64,000 nucleotides of DNA. Origin: Panorpa germanica (taxonomy: Eukaryota; Arthropoda; Insecta; Mecoptera; Panorpidae). Positions 22,386-33,879 of this stretch are shown here, one piece after another. The translations under genes were made by a program, and so were the position numbers. The DNA lies in contig OY783203.1 in assembly GCA_963678705.1 (NCBI GenBank), positions 38,626,347 through 38,690,346 of the forward strand, written 5' to 3'. The first letter of the stretch is position 1; every line of letters begins with the position of its first letter. The notes beneath the pieces were generated by a model. It did not search any database. It was not told the DNA's origin and was given only the letters and a program-made list of their open reading frames with translations.

Positions 22386-23818
22386 GTATATAAATAGTTG
22401 GGAAAAAGCTAACGTTAAAAAAAAGACGAAAAGGAGACTAAATATTACAGAACGTGATACCTAATTAAGGTAAGTGTCCACAGGTCGGTATTACTACAAC
22501 TGATTTATAGTTCAGCATAGAATATAAGGGAAGTGGAAGAGCTAGCATATTACTGTCAAGCATCATAGCTGAGTTTTACCTTAAATATCTCAGATAGATC
22601 GGAAAACGATATCAGTTGGTGTCTCAGAAAATCCGTAATGCTCGTGTGTAAACCTTCTTTTATCTTCAATGTTTAAATTATAAATCCGATGCCGACTTGT
22701 GAATATTTACCTCAACAGAACTATCCCGCTGAAGACGAGACTAAACTACCACGGTTATAACTTATATATAGTCGTAATTATGCCAAAATATCAATAAAAA
22801 TTGTACATTTCAATAAACTGACATAAGACGTAGCTTTGACAACAAAATGATCTGATTTTGATCTAAATGCTTCCAAAATTTCCTCCATAAGAAGAGCAAC
22901 CATTACCATCTTTAATTCTTCAAATTAAATTTGCATTTTTTCTATTTATCTTAGTGTATCGTTTCATTTTCTTTTTAGTTAACTTTTTAAATGATGACAT
23001 GGGACACGTTTTTTCCGACCATAATATTCTATCCCTGGCATCGTTTATTCCGTCTAAATATTTCTATAACCGTCACAATTATGTGTTACACAAATTTGTG
23101 CATTTTCTATTATTTACAATTGTTCAATCACATGAAACATAACCTAAAATAATTATTTGCATATAAAAGTTTCTTGTGTACGCTTATAAACAATAACGTG
23201 ATCATGAATCTAGCATGACATGACAACTATGACCTTAAATAAGACTACGAACAAATCCTGTTCAATGCAAAGCCTATGTTTAGACTTTAGATAGCTATCC
23301 ATACTTTCATGTATCACGTGACATAGCTACGTAACCTATGTAAACTATTTTTATAACAGAACGCGCTCAAAACAGGGCCAAATTTAGTTTGGAAGAGATC
23401 GTACACTAAAAAATTGGATGCGTTTCTTTGTTATTAATTTTCGAGTTATAATATTAATAAAACTTCTCTGGTCCCACGCAAAATTTAGTTGTGTCTATTG
23501 GAACGAAATCACGAGTCGATGGTGTTGTAGAATCTTAAAGTGTGCCTGATTGTATTATGTTCGTTAACGTCTTATTATACCAAAACACTTTATTTAAATT
23601 TAATATTTATTGTAATTGGTATTTCTGCAACTTGTAACAATGTTCTTTGCTGGTTTAGGATATGCTTGTGATTGTAAATATATTGTTAGAAATGTTCTTA
23701 ATTTTAATACAAATTTAACAGACCTAATTAAATTTTTTAAGATAAATTTTTGTCTTAATTTGTTAAAATACACTATTGTCTTCTATGAAAATACACTGTG
23801 TATATTATGAAAATTATT
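22386..23818. other. No gene seen
   Basis: Mixed AT-rich DNA with an E-box-like CACGTG-type motif near 23314 of no demonstrated meaning. Open frames at 22954-23142 and 23616-23810 carry no recognised domain. Confidence 0.5.
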
Positions 23819-24027
23819 ATTCCTGAATTTTGCGAATAATAATCGTGATCGAACTGATATGATTTATATGAGTTTCACATTTTTAAAAGAGTATTTCTGA
23901 ACTATAATAATAATTATTATTAAAATTCAGGAATAGTACAAGAATACTCTTTAGAAACTGAACTATGGTTCAATGTTGAATTTTTTTGAAAATTAGAAAT
24001 TGAAAAATTTTTTAATTTCTAATTTTC
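23819..24027. repeat. Two small inverted repeats
   Basis: ATTCCTGAATTTT (23819-23831) is matched by AAAATTCAGGAAT (23923-23935). Separately, GAAAATTAGAAATT (23988-24001) and AATTTCTAATTTTC (24014-24027) form a perfect 14-bp stem with a 12-bp loop. Both lie at the edge of the family G copy and may mark its boundary. Confidence 0.6.
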
Positions 24028-24290
24028 CAAAAATATCGGCATTGTTCACCGTAATACATATCCAAAATTTCAATTTTCTATCTTTTACGGATTAAAAGTT
24101 ATAAAGCAAAAAGTAAAACTATTTTTTTTAGTTTTTCCAAAATTACGCTTTTCCAGGAAATTCAGGGAAAAATCCGAGGACGATAAAAGTCTTACAATTT
24201 TTTTCTTTTCGAAATATGTACTCTTTACAACCATACGAATCGCTAAACATATAAACTCTCACTTGGAACATTATAATATAGGATTACTAG
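24010..24290 (-). repeat. Dispersed repeat family G, inverted copy
   Basis: Reverse-complement match to 13845-14110: TACGGATTAAAAGTTATAAA, GGGAAAAATCCGA, CCATACGAATCGCTAAACAT and CACTTGGAACATTATAATAT. The two copies are about 10 kb apart in opposite orientation. Confidence 0.6.
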
Positions 24291-24344
24291 ATAAGTCACG
24301 TTTAGTTGTAATATTCTTTGTAAATAAAAAACAGGTAAGCTACA

Positions 24345-24400
24345 AGAAAGCGCACAACAATCGGTAAATGACGAAACTGCGCGTATGAAATGATGCTACG
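24345..24400. repeat. Short dispersed repeat (CTACAAGAAAGCG)
   Basis: Near-identical to 12078-12135 over about 55 bp. A slightly GC-richer stretch follows to 24720, with several ACGTAG motifs and no recognised feature. Confidence 0.55.
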
Positions 24401-25024
24401 TGAACGACAGCCCTTAGTTTTTAGAGGTTATGCAACCCCTTAATAATTATTAATAAACCGTATCTCGATTATAACAGAGTAACATATTCATGACGTCAAA
24501 CGTATGAGATGAGTCGTAGACGTACTCTCCATACTCTCCGTACTCTCTTGGATGTGGCAAGTGGTAACGTACTAAATAATATAACATAGACATAAAGTGC
24601 TACGTGCATTATGCTACGAAACAGATAGCGAATGCACCGGAACTAGGTGGATGCGGAAAACCGTAGCACCAACCTACGTATAACATAGAAGTAACGTAGA
24701 ACTGACGTAGACACGTCACGCTCAGTCCTCACTCAGGACATAACCTCATCAAGAGAAGTCTGTTTTTATTGCATTGTAAAAGTTTATTGACTAGAAATAT
24801 GGATTTATGAAAAATTATATAACAAATAATAAAAAAAACTATTTGGCATTATGTCATTTTACATGAAATAACATAATATTTATTGTGTGCGTGTTTAATT
24901 TAGTATAAGTAGAACGCAATAAGAAAACGTCGCTGTAAAATATATGAATATATTGTCCTTTATTATATGTAGTCTATTCAGATTTATCATGTTATCTTCA
25001 GGCTTAAAATTATATATTTTTTCA
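24401..25024. other. No gene seen
   Basis: 24400-24740 has more G+C and many CTACGT/ACGTAG words but no reading frame or transposon end that I recognise; the remainder is AT-rich. Confidence 0.5.
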
Positions 25025-25193
25025 CTATCCCATGTAGAAGATTATTTTACAGTGTAGTTTCATACTTGCTAGCTTGTCTCAAGCTAACTCCAAAGTTCAT
25101 TTTATAGAAATTGGTCATTCTCATATAGAAAATTACATATTTACTAGCTTACTACAAGCTAATTAAGGAGATACAGGCTAAGAGATTTCTACC
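25025..25193. mobile_element. CAGGTAGAA-family MITE copy
   Basis: CTATCCCATGTAGAAGATT at the left and GATTTCTACCTGTCAT at the right are the inverted ends. The interior has two separate AGCTTACTACAAGCTAAT-type blocks. Confidence 0.7.
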
Positions 25194-25342
25194 TGTCATA
25201 ATATAGAACATACATGATGTAATTTTTAAATTTTGGCGTTTTCATGTTAAGTATATTATAGTATGAACAATACAAAAATAATAATTGATAATTTCGTCAT
25301 CATAAAATTTGCACCTATGAACTATTTAAAAATATCATGGTT

Positions 25343-25485
25343 CCAGGTCGAAACTGTAACACAATGTAACTTTACTTAACTTGTAGTAAAGTAGTAAGTT
25401 TGGAACTGCACTACAAGACAATTTCTATCCGAAAAATTACCTTAGCATTAGCTTGTGGTAAGCTTGTATAGTGCGGAACTATGTT
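25343..25485. mobile_element. CAGGTAGAA-family MITE, right-degraded copy
   Basis: Starts CCAGGTCGAAACTGTAACAC and carries ACTTGTAGTAAAGTAG, GACAATTTCTATCCGAAAA and AGCTTGTGGTAAGCTTG. The right end is lost. It lies only 150 bp after the previous copy, so the two may derive from a local duplication or independent insertions. Confidence 0.6.
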
Positions 25486-26798
25486 TAAATATAATACATG
25501 CAAATTGCCAGTCCTATAGAAACTACTTCATTAATAAGAACAACGCATGAAAAAGTATTATTCATAAAAATGAAGCTCAATTTTATAAAAGGTAATTAAA
25601 ATAATTTATTATGCATACATACCGATTTGAAACAATTGCTGAAGTAGAAGTTAAAAGTCAACATACCTGAAACAAAGAGAAATATTAATTAAATCACTAA
25701 TACAAATTTAATAGCAGTAATATGTAGCTGGTAGCAGAGATTGTTAAAGCAATTGTACTGCAATAATTGGTTATTGTGGTAATTAACTGCAATGAATATA
25801 AAAGATACCTAAAATGCTAAAAATAGATACATAAAAATTCCTAAAATGCGAATTCATGTAACACTACAAAAATATCACAGCGAGGTTTTAGTCAAATTTA
25901 AAAAATTAACCATTTAACCAAATCCAAATCTATTAATCACTTTATTTGTTACAGGTTTAACTTTTTACAAGATATGAGTATGCATGTATACATATATAAT
26001 TAAATATCTTGGTAGATAACACTACACCACGCTACATTTTATAAGTTTTTACATTAGCAAACTATAACAATAAAAAAATAATGAGGAACTTTTCTTTTTT
26101 GTAATTTTTTTTTAGTGATTCACTTAAATAAACTGAAAAACTTTATTTCTTTTTATATTAATAGATAAAAACTTGGATAAAATAAATTCAGTGCACAAAA
26201 AATAAAACTAAAAGAAATTCATGCATTATCCGCATTTACAACTTCTTGGTAATTTATTATTTGTAAACAAGTAAACATAATTTATTTGTGTTTTCAAGAT
26301 TACATGTTATTAAATATGATAAAAATGGGTTTATTATATCGTTGCGTTAGTGAGAGAATATTTCTTTTTTATTATTATTATAATTTGAATGAATTTTAAG
26401 TGGCCACGGCCATTTTTTCGCACTGTTAACTACAATAACATTATTTTATATTACATATCGTACTTGCAAGATCGTCTTCGTTCGATTCTTTGCACTAATT
26501 TCCTACTACTTTCTCTTTTTCTAATTTTTTATTTCGACCTACTCTTCCCTTACCCATTCTTACTTGAATTAAATCTAACCTTTCTTTTCCTATCTGTATT
26601 CTATTGTATTTTCTGGAATCAAATTACACCTCGAACACTCTTTCCGCATTTCTCCTTCTCTACTCCTTTCTTATTACTTTTTTCCCTTTATTGTTTCGTT
26701 GCCTTAAGTGAATACTCATACTAGTAAGTACTATGAGAGAAGGGAATGCCAGTAGCAGAGGCAGCGAGAAGGAGTGAAGAAGCAATAAGTGTGTAGGA
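25486..26798. other. AT-rich DNA, then pyrimidine-rich tract
   Basis: No element to about 26470. From 26480 to 26710 the plus strand is strongly pyrimidine-rich and the minus strand has lysine/glutamate-rich pieces with stops (for example MRKECSRCNLIPENTI), reminiscent of non-LTR proteins but not assignable. The 111-codon plus frame here (26389-26724) is the antisense shadow. Confidence 0.45.
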
Positions 26799-26950
26799 GT
26801 TAAATAAAAGGTATAGAAAGATAATGCAACAAAAAAGGATGAGAAAAATAGACCAAGAGAAATACAATGACAAGTACAAGAGAATTTATCAAGAGGTACG
26901 CAGAAAAAGATAGAAATTCATGGAGTTGAAAAATGTTAAAGAGAGTACAG
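26799..26950 (+). pseudogene. Non-LTR retrotransposon ORF2 C-terminal remnant
   Basis: The frame from 26799 to the stop near 26911 reads NKRYRKIMQQKRMRKIDQEKY in two overlapping halves (NKRYRKIMQQ, then KRMRKIDQEKY), followed by NDKYKRIYQEVRRKR. A basic tail with a K-x-S/Y-RYN-x-x-Y-pattern is known after the reverse transcriptase in some insect non-LTR elements. The purine-rich strand continues to about 27010 (GGAAAAGAAGGAAAAG). The fragment is short, so the call is moderate. Confidence 0.5.
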
Positions 26951-27624
26951 AAAAAGTGACACGAGGAAAAGAAGGAAAAGAAGGAAAAGATATCAGCAGC
27001 TTAAGTTTAAGTAGATTTAGTTTGGGAAGAAAGTAAAGCCTAGAGGGATACAGTAAACAATAAATTTACAAAATATAAAAAGAAAAAATACTATATATTA
27101 TCTTAATGAATACCTATGAATTTTTGCCATGAAATAATTTCCTGACAATTCACTCGTTCCTCTCTGTTTTGGGCTACAAATAGTAAAACCAATTAATTTT
27201 ACAAAATCTAGATGATCAAAAAGTTGATGTGCACTATGGTAGACTTGTCGTTGTTAATAATAGTTTACCTATCGAAATATTTCACCAAATTGTACTGGGA
27301 TGTGTCAAATAAGTCAAATTTGACAAAAAGTGATCTCGTATTTTGTCAAGTCCTAAAATTAGCTTGTAGCATACATTTGAAAACATGCGCTTATTCTACT
27401 TGCAACTTCTAGTGTTCTTATATGCGAAGAATTCAATAATATTATGAATTGAACCTTATGTATACGTTTTTTACAACATACATAATTTACAATCTTTCCT
27501 CGAAGAACATTAATCAAATTTTGGGAATATATACAAATATGAGATGCGAGCTTATCATCCATCGATGACTCACCCTTTGACTTAACCTATTACATTAATA
27601 TTAAGTACATTTGAAACCTATTCT
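26951..27624. other. No gene; 3' flank of LINE remnant
   Basis: Nothing recognised. On the minus strand this lies downstream of the retrotransposon frame ending near 27625 and may contain its degraded 3' untranslated region. Confidence 0.45.
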
Positions 27625-28113
27625 ACACCATATTTGGTAGGTCCATTGGATTTTTACGATTCAGTCGTCTAACCGGAAATGCTGGAAAAGTTGTACAGCT
27701 GATTCATTTGGATGAACTTCTAACCTTTGTACGTACTTCTTGCTGATATCCTTAATTTCACTTCTAATGTATGGAACCCCAAGATCTTGATGTGTTAACC
27801 AGTTTGGAACGAATCGCGGCACGTTAAGGATTTGCTTTAACAGTTTATTTTGAAACCTTTGTAGGATTTTTATATTAGAATTGCTGGCACTGCCCCATAA
27901 CTCTATACCATATGTCCATATTGGCTTCAGTATGATCTTGTATAACAGTAGTTCATTACTGATTGATAACTGAGACTTCCAGCTCAGGAGCCAGTACATA
28001 TCTCCCCTTTTACCTTCTAACTGCAACCGTTTCTTCCAGATATGCGTTTTCCATGTTAGGCGTCTGTCCAAGTGGATACCTAAGTATTTATTTATGTATA
28101 CGTGCTGCAAGAT
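27625..28113 (-). pseudogene. Jockey-like reverse transcriptase C-terminal remnant
   Basis: The longest frame in the window (27661-28110, 149 codons) reads the thumb and C-terminal part of a jockey-clade non-LTR reverse transcriptase: KYLGIHLDRRLTWKTHI, SISNELLLYKIILKPIWTYG, IELWGSASNSNIKILQRFQN, VPNWLTHQDLGVPY, and EVHPNESAVQLF. This is the region after the catalytic YADD motif. After the stop at 27661 the family ending continues in another frame (VRRLNRKNPMD), showing a frameshift. The catalytic core and endonuclease are absent, as in ordinary 5'-truncated LINE copies. No second ORF or poly-A tail is evident. It is non-functional. Confidence 0.9.
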
Positions 28114-28825
28114 TCATTCAAAATTCAAATCATTACAAAATTACAATTAAGATGACTGAAACTTTTAGCCACGTCTTGTTGATCATGAAGGATATTTACC
28201 CAATGCTATACCTTCGATCGTTACTCGCACTATTGCATAAACAATATATATTATTGAGACAGAATAAGTAAATTTTTGGGTGACTACAACTGGGTGACTA
28301 CAAAGACAACAAGAGCTATAGGGACTACAGAGGCAAGAACTACCAGCAATAACACCCCGTCATGGCTGACATGATTTACATTTCACAGCTCCATAATTCT
28401 AGCCAGCAAATCATGGTAACTTGGTGTTAAGCTCATGCTAATATTGTATATTACTCCTAGTATCTAATGAAAGAGGCCTTTATCGAAGGGGTCATGTACC
28501 GAACATTTATTTAACTAGGTAAATATCTGTAAACACATGTTAGAGTAATTAGGTCAATCTGAAACCCTAGTTGCCTGTTCCATATGCTATACTATACCAT
28601 ATACTATATCAATATCATCACAGATTGCCAATAAACTAATTTCAAATTCAAATTAACAAGCTGTTTTCATCATAAATTGATGATGAATATTTTAGTTGTT
28701 TTGCAAAACACGAATATTACCTAGTGTAATAACATCGCTTAGGAAATTTTACATAAATGTGAGTGTCGAGTGTATAGCACTCAGTATAACCATAGGAAAT
28801 GTTTCTTTAAAGAGGTATTTTATGA
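28114..28825. other. No gene seen
   Basis: Mixed composition. 28270-28400 contains GACTACAACTGGGTGACTAC-type partial repeats (the 11-mer TGGGTGACTAC occurs twice, near 28278 and 28291). No element recognised. Confidence 0.5.
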
Positions 28826-28960
28826 CGACACAGTAGGCGAGAGCATTGATTACTTTTATTTTATTTGGTTACTTTTGCTGGGTTTGGTTGCTTCTCAAGT
28901 TATATTGATTATGTACTTACATAATCGTACACTTATTAGGCAGCAGTGTAGTAATTTTCT
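28826..28960 (+). mobile_element. tRNA-SINE, partial copy
   Basis: The head GACGACACAGTAGGCGAGAG is present; the box B segment is deleted or replaced; the body resumes at CTGGGTTTGGTTGCTTCTCA and runs to TATTAGGCAGCAGTGTAGTA. The 3' third is missing. Confidence 0.7.
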
Positions 28961-30687
28961 TAAAAATAACCATTGATTGTAATTTTTTTTTAAATGTATG
29001 AATTCTGTTTTATACACGAAACAATATTTTTAAAATTACCACCCACAATATCTCTGAAATCATTCCTCATAAAGGAACTTTGCGTCATGACTTTAACGCC
29101 AACTGGTGATATAAATATGTACTTCATGGATAATGTAATAAACTGTCATAATATGTAATTTATTCTTTAGTATTTATTTATTACATAAATTCATGTTATA
29201 TTCGTAATGTGATTATTGAAAAACTTTGTTGCATCCGTGGATGTACCACGTACACATACACATCACGTCAGAAACGTGATTCGACTCGTTAGTTACATTT
29301 TAGAACTTTTCAGAGAGAATTAGTGTTTTATGGAAAATTAATAAACGTATGAATTAGATAAATGTACTAAAACAATAACTGTAAACATGGTTTACACTTA
29401 AATCTTTTTCCACAACATTATATAAATGATCAAATTTAAATAATTTGGCACCTTTGGAATTATTCTGAACATGCATACGATTATTTATTACTGACCGGAA
29501 CTTTTTCCATTTAAAAAAATATCTTTAGTTATTGTAGTAAATCCATTTAGTTCTGAAAATAAAGCACTGACAGCGCCACCTTCAGCAGCAGTGCTGCCTC
29601 TATGTTTTATACCCGGTACTTATTATCTTAATAAGTTCTGCAATAAAACTTAAAAAAATAATATGTTAAAACATGAATACATTATTTTCGGGAAGGCTGT
29701 ATCAAATTTTCTTAATATATTTAAAATTGAAGAAACATAATTTAAGAATTAATAATTTCTTATCTATGTGCTACAATAGATTATAAATAACAAATGAGAC
29801 AACTGCAGTGTTGAATCAAGAAATCTTTGCAAAAATTAAATTTGCTGCTGGACCCTTATTTTCTTTATTATAACTACATATAAAAAGTTATATAATTAAG
29901 TAATAATGAACCCAACATTCCAAGTAATTGTAGAAATTCCATTTCATTTTAGCTTTGATGTATACGATAAAACCATTACCATCATCTCAACTTAAGAAAT
30001 GTTTTTTGTTCTGAGAAATTTTCCAACATATTATCTATCTCTAGTTCTATAAATAAAACAATTATATAATTAAATGAAAAGTTTTTTCTGCTTTCTTTTA
30101 TCAAGATTTGAATTTCTTGCTTTGATACTTTCAATTGATAATATTGCCAGACTCGTCTTGAAGTGATTCAGTCGGTCTCAAATAAAATATCATTAGTCTG
30201 GAAATTTTCTTTCATATATATTTTTGTTTCTTTTGTTATATTATAGTTAAGCCTGAGGAGACTTGTTTTAATTTAATATGTCTAATATTGAAAGGTCACC
30301 TTAAGATGTACAGGCACGTATAAGAATAAATAATTAAGTTCGAGTATATCGAAATATCCTATTAAATACAAGGACTTGTACATTACAAGTATAGTAAATG
30401 ATAAGCATATCGATCGTTCAAGTTCATTAGTGAGATATCTCCGAAAAATCAAAATTTTTAAGTATGAGAAAGTGTATCATTCATCTGATTCAATACTCAG
30501 ATAACTGCAAATACAAAGAAACAAAACTATAATTCAGATAAACTTGTTGTATACCACTGAAATAATTGTTTCTTGAAATATTCATTAACTTAATTAGCAA
30601 GTTTCGTCGTTGTCTTAAAACTCGATATTTGGAGGATATGAACTGCTACCGCAACATATTTTTATGAAAAAGCTATTTGCGTGATGG
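28961..30687. other. AT-rich DNA, no gene seen
   Basis: No recognised element. A short GC-richer patch at about 29570-29620 (GACAGCGCCACCTTCAGCAG) has no assignable function. Confidence 0.5.
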
Positions 30688-31497
30688 GTGCAGCAATTGC
30701 GATTGAGTGTGTAGTCACCATGGTAAAAATCAACCTGAAGAAATGGCTGGGTGGTAAGAGATTTGGGTCTAACAAAGAGGTCATTACTAAAACAAACGCT
30801 TATTTTGGGGGCCTTGAGAAAACCTATTATTATTTGTTTTTAATGTTTTTGTCCTTTCTCTTTTTCGGGCATCCTCCCCCACCCTCCTTTCTACTCTTTT
30901 CTCTAATTTTCCTTAGAATTTCGCCTTCAGCGTTACTCATTTTCTACTCGAACTTGACCCTCTCCTTCCTGCTTCTATTCTTATCTTGTCCCTTTTAAAT
31001 TCCCCCATTATCATGTATCCCGGCGTGCAGCCGTAGTACCCATTTAATATATCTCTCTCGAATTAATTCCAATTTCTCTTCCTCCTTCCACCCCCATATC
31101 TCTGTTCCGTACATCATCATACTCGTTATTAGTCTATCAAGCATCCATAGCCCCTTTTGTACACCCTTCTCATTGCTAAATGCGCCTTCTTCGCTACCTC
31201 TTTTATCTGCGCCTCTTCTCCATTGCGCCTTTGTGTTTGAATGTGTATCCCAGATACCTAAATGCCTCTAGTTCCTCAATGTCATCTGTTTTAAATTTGC
31301 ACTTTCTCTTTATCCTTTTTCCTCCCCCTTTTTGGAACACCATGATTTTTGTTTTTTCCGTGTTCAGGTCTAGCCCTTAAAGCCCGAGAAAAAATTGAAA
31401 AAACGCAAGACTAAATTTATCGAGTTAAAAAAGAGGCTATGTTGATAAATAAAGCGCTTTTTTTTTAAAAAAAGGCACTCAATTATCAAACCACCCT
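30688..31497 (+). pseudogene. Mariner transposase 3' end, split by a LINE
   Basis: The first piece reads KINLKKWLGGKRFGSNKEVI then TKTNAYFGGLEKTYYY (30728-30835), the mariner C-terminal block. The second piece resumes at about 31383 with EKKLKKRKTKFIELK and, one frame over, KRGYVDK-stop (about 31440-31455), followed by the 3' tail and an inverted end near 31480-31497 (CAAACCACCCTCGTAT). The 545 bp between them is an oppositely oriented reverse-transcriptase remnant. The upstream ATGGGTGCAGCAATTGCGAT resembles the same position in the copy at 4685-5062. It is a fossil mariner interrupted by a later retrotransposon. Confidence 0.85.
30838..31382 (-). pseudogene. Non-LTR reverse transcriptase remnant inside mariner
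   Basis: Minus-strand pieces in several frames match the post-catalytic part of an insect non-LTR reverse transcriptase: GLDLNTEKTKIMVFQKGGG, IEELEAFRYLGYTF, and a 40-codon clean stretch SMMMYGTEIWGWKEEEKLE then LIRERYIKWVLRLHAGI. Order and spacing fit the family (NxxKTK motif, YLGY motif, GxEIWGW motif). The coding strand has frameshifts and stops. The A-rich end in its orientation lies at 30835-30855. The element is 5'-truncated at about 31380. Target duplications could not be resolved. Confidence 0.85.
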
Positions 31498-33217
31498 CGT
31501 ATCGAGAAGGAAAGTAATTTAAAAGCGAATAAAAAATTATTTTATTTTCTATATATTAATTATTTGAAAACCTAATAATAAAAATAAAAATAAAAAATAA
31601 AGTAATATTTCTGGAAAATGATTATTTTTCAGTTAACATGTAAATTGCATGCAAATTTCATTCGAATGGATTGCTATATTAAGTGAAGTTTTAAATTTAA
31701 ATAATACTCACTAAATTATTCATAGTTGTATAATTTTTTATAATCGGCACAGTCGCCCAAAGGCGTTTAGTCAAATACACCAAGCTGTTATGTCAAGTTG
31801 TCAGCGAGTGCATGCGCTTACAATTTTGTTCATATTTCTCAAACCCATTATAGTATATAAAAGAATCATACATCACTAAAAAGGATTTTTAACGTTTCAC
31901 ATTTATTTAAATATTTTATTCAAAAAATAAATAGTTTATATATAAATGTATTCGATCGAATACCGAATAAAAATGTTCCTTAGCAAGAAACATTTTTCGT
32001 AGTAGCTTATTACATAACTTAAAAAACGCTGTTCACTTTCACTAAGTGCCCTTGAATTTACTTGTTAGCGAAAAATGGAAATCGGAAATTTGTTGCTTAA
32101 CAAAATTGTAGACTCCATTTAGTCTAGACACCATCACCGACCCAACCCTAAACCCAGGCCAGTTATAGGTAAAGTTTTCTTGCAAAACTTTTCTACTGCC
32201 TCCAGAGAGCATCCGAGGAAACTCGAGAACTATCGAACGATGGTTTGCTTAGCACAAAATTGGGAAAGCAGCAGGAGAAATTATTTTGTGATGGCAGCAA
32301 TCACATCGATATTTCGATACATCGTAAATTGTTCTAGTATTCTGTTTGGTCTATGAAATACGTAGATATCTTATCATAATATTGTTTAAAAAGAAAGGGT
32401 CAAGTCTCTCGTATAATCGAGTGAGGTCGAATTGCTAATATTGGATAAATATGCAATTGGAACTCATAATTAATCAAAGGTGTTTTTATTATATTTTACT
32501 ACTTTGTCAATATTTACCATCGCTATCATAATCATAATTTATATACCATTTAAATAAAATTAATTTTAATTGAATAATATTATTCTAAGCACTTGATATT
32601 TAGGAAAACGTTAATTAAGCTTTAATTAATAATCATTCTTGAATTTAATACAAGTGTATCCCGGGAGTGAGAATAAGTACATCAATGGTTGCACTTTTGC
32701 ACTTCTGAAGACTTCTCAATATTAGTAAACACTTAGCTCAATAGAACCACTTCCAGTATCTCTTGATATAATAAACTTGAATCTTCGTAGTATTAATCAA
32801 TATTCACTTAGACTCTTAGGGCTTCAAGTGTTTTGAACTTAATAAGATCGTCCTGTTGTGGACAGATGGTGTAAATGGCGTACTATAGAAGGCCGAGTTT
32901 TATGAAGGGTCTGTACAAATATTTAGTTACTTTTAGGAAAAGATTATCAGAAGATACTCTTTTTCGTAATGAAATGTTTTTATTAAATAAAACATCAGAT
33001 AAGATATAGTTCAGCGGTGATTCATGCTTAAAAGAAGTTATAAGACCCTTATAAATCTACGATGCGATTGTAAAATTTCGCAAAAATCGGAAAGTAGTCG
33101 GGCGATTAACTTGAAATTTTGACATAACGTTGCAAGCGTTTTCGAAAACCGGATTCATTTCTTTCCAGTTGATCGTCCTCTGTGTTTGTGTGTGTCTTAT
33201 ATTTACTTTTCCATTCA
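31498..33217. other. No gene seen
   Basis: Mixed AT-rich DNA. 32090-32300 is slightly GC-richer (AAACCCAGGCCAGTTATAGG) with no recognised feature. A GATATTTCGATACATCG patch sits near 32309. Confidence 0.5.
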
Positions 33218-33237
33218 TTTGATATCAGTGGCTTATA

Positions 33238-33727
33238 TTATTATTTATTTATTTAATGTGTGTGTCGTTAGACTTTACATTCTTTCAATATTAAATCACG
33301 TAATTACATCTCATTGCTAACCTAAACTTAAAATTATTCTAACATTTTTAATAATTCCAACAGCAATGTTTGATTTTTATACTATTGTTCCTATATTTTC
33401 TTGCTCCTTACTCCTCATTGTTTCTCTACCTTTACTATTTCTTCTTGACTCTCTTCCTTTCCTATTTCTTCTTGACTCTCTTCCTTTACTATTTTATTAT
33501 TGTCTCTATCTCTGTCATCCACCTCTTGTCCTTATCTCCTTTCCGCAAATCCTCTATTTTTCTGAACTAAAGTTTAACTGTTTCCTCGCTACTTCTCTCT
33601 TTCTCCTGCTTCCCTTCACTGCCTCTTTTAGTACTTCCTCTCTATTCATGTTCCCCATGCAACCCAGATAAGAGATTATTTATTGTCCTGTTTTTCTTTC
33701 CTTTTTTCTATTTCCGCCATCCACCTC
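33238..33727 (-). mobile_element. 5'-truncated LINE with 20-bp target duplication
   Basis: The 20-bp sequence TTTGATATCAGTGGCTTATA occurs exactly at 33218-33237 and 33728-33747. Between them lies a 490-bp insert that, on the minus strand, starts with purine-rich coding-like DNA (REEVLKEAVKGSRRKREVAR) and ends in a 3' untranslated region closing with TTAAATAAATAAATAATAA. A long exact duplication plus a simple A/T-rich 3' repeat is the signature of target-primed reverse transcription by a non-LTR element. The coding stretch has stops, plus a 27-bp internal duplication at about 33435-33488. The exact duplication implies a fairly recent insertion. The two plus-strand frames here are antisense shadows. 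Confidence 0.85.
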
Positions 33728-33879
33728 TTTGATATCAGTGGCTTATAAAAAAGAGATAAAAGATATAAAAGATATTCAATATTCAGATACCTCGTAAATG
33801 CATCTAACTAAAATTAAACTGCAGATAAAATTGTCGAATACCGCTGGACTGCATACATCTCGAATATTGCAAAGCCGGC

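Noticed and set aside
26389-26724. 111-codon plus-strand frame rich in F and L
   Set aside because: It is the antisense reading of a pyrimidine-rich tract whose complement looks retrotransposon-like; composition alone explains the length.
30681-30998. 105-codon frame starting MMGAAIAIEC as a single gene
   Set aside because: Its first half is mariner transposase and its second half is antisense of an inserted reverse transcriptase, so it is an artificial fusion.
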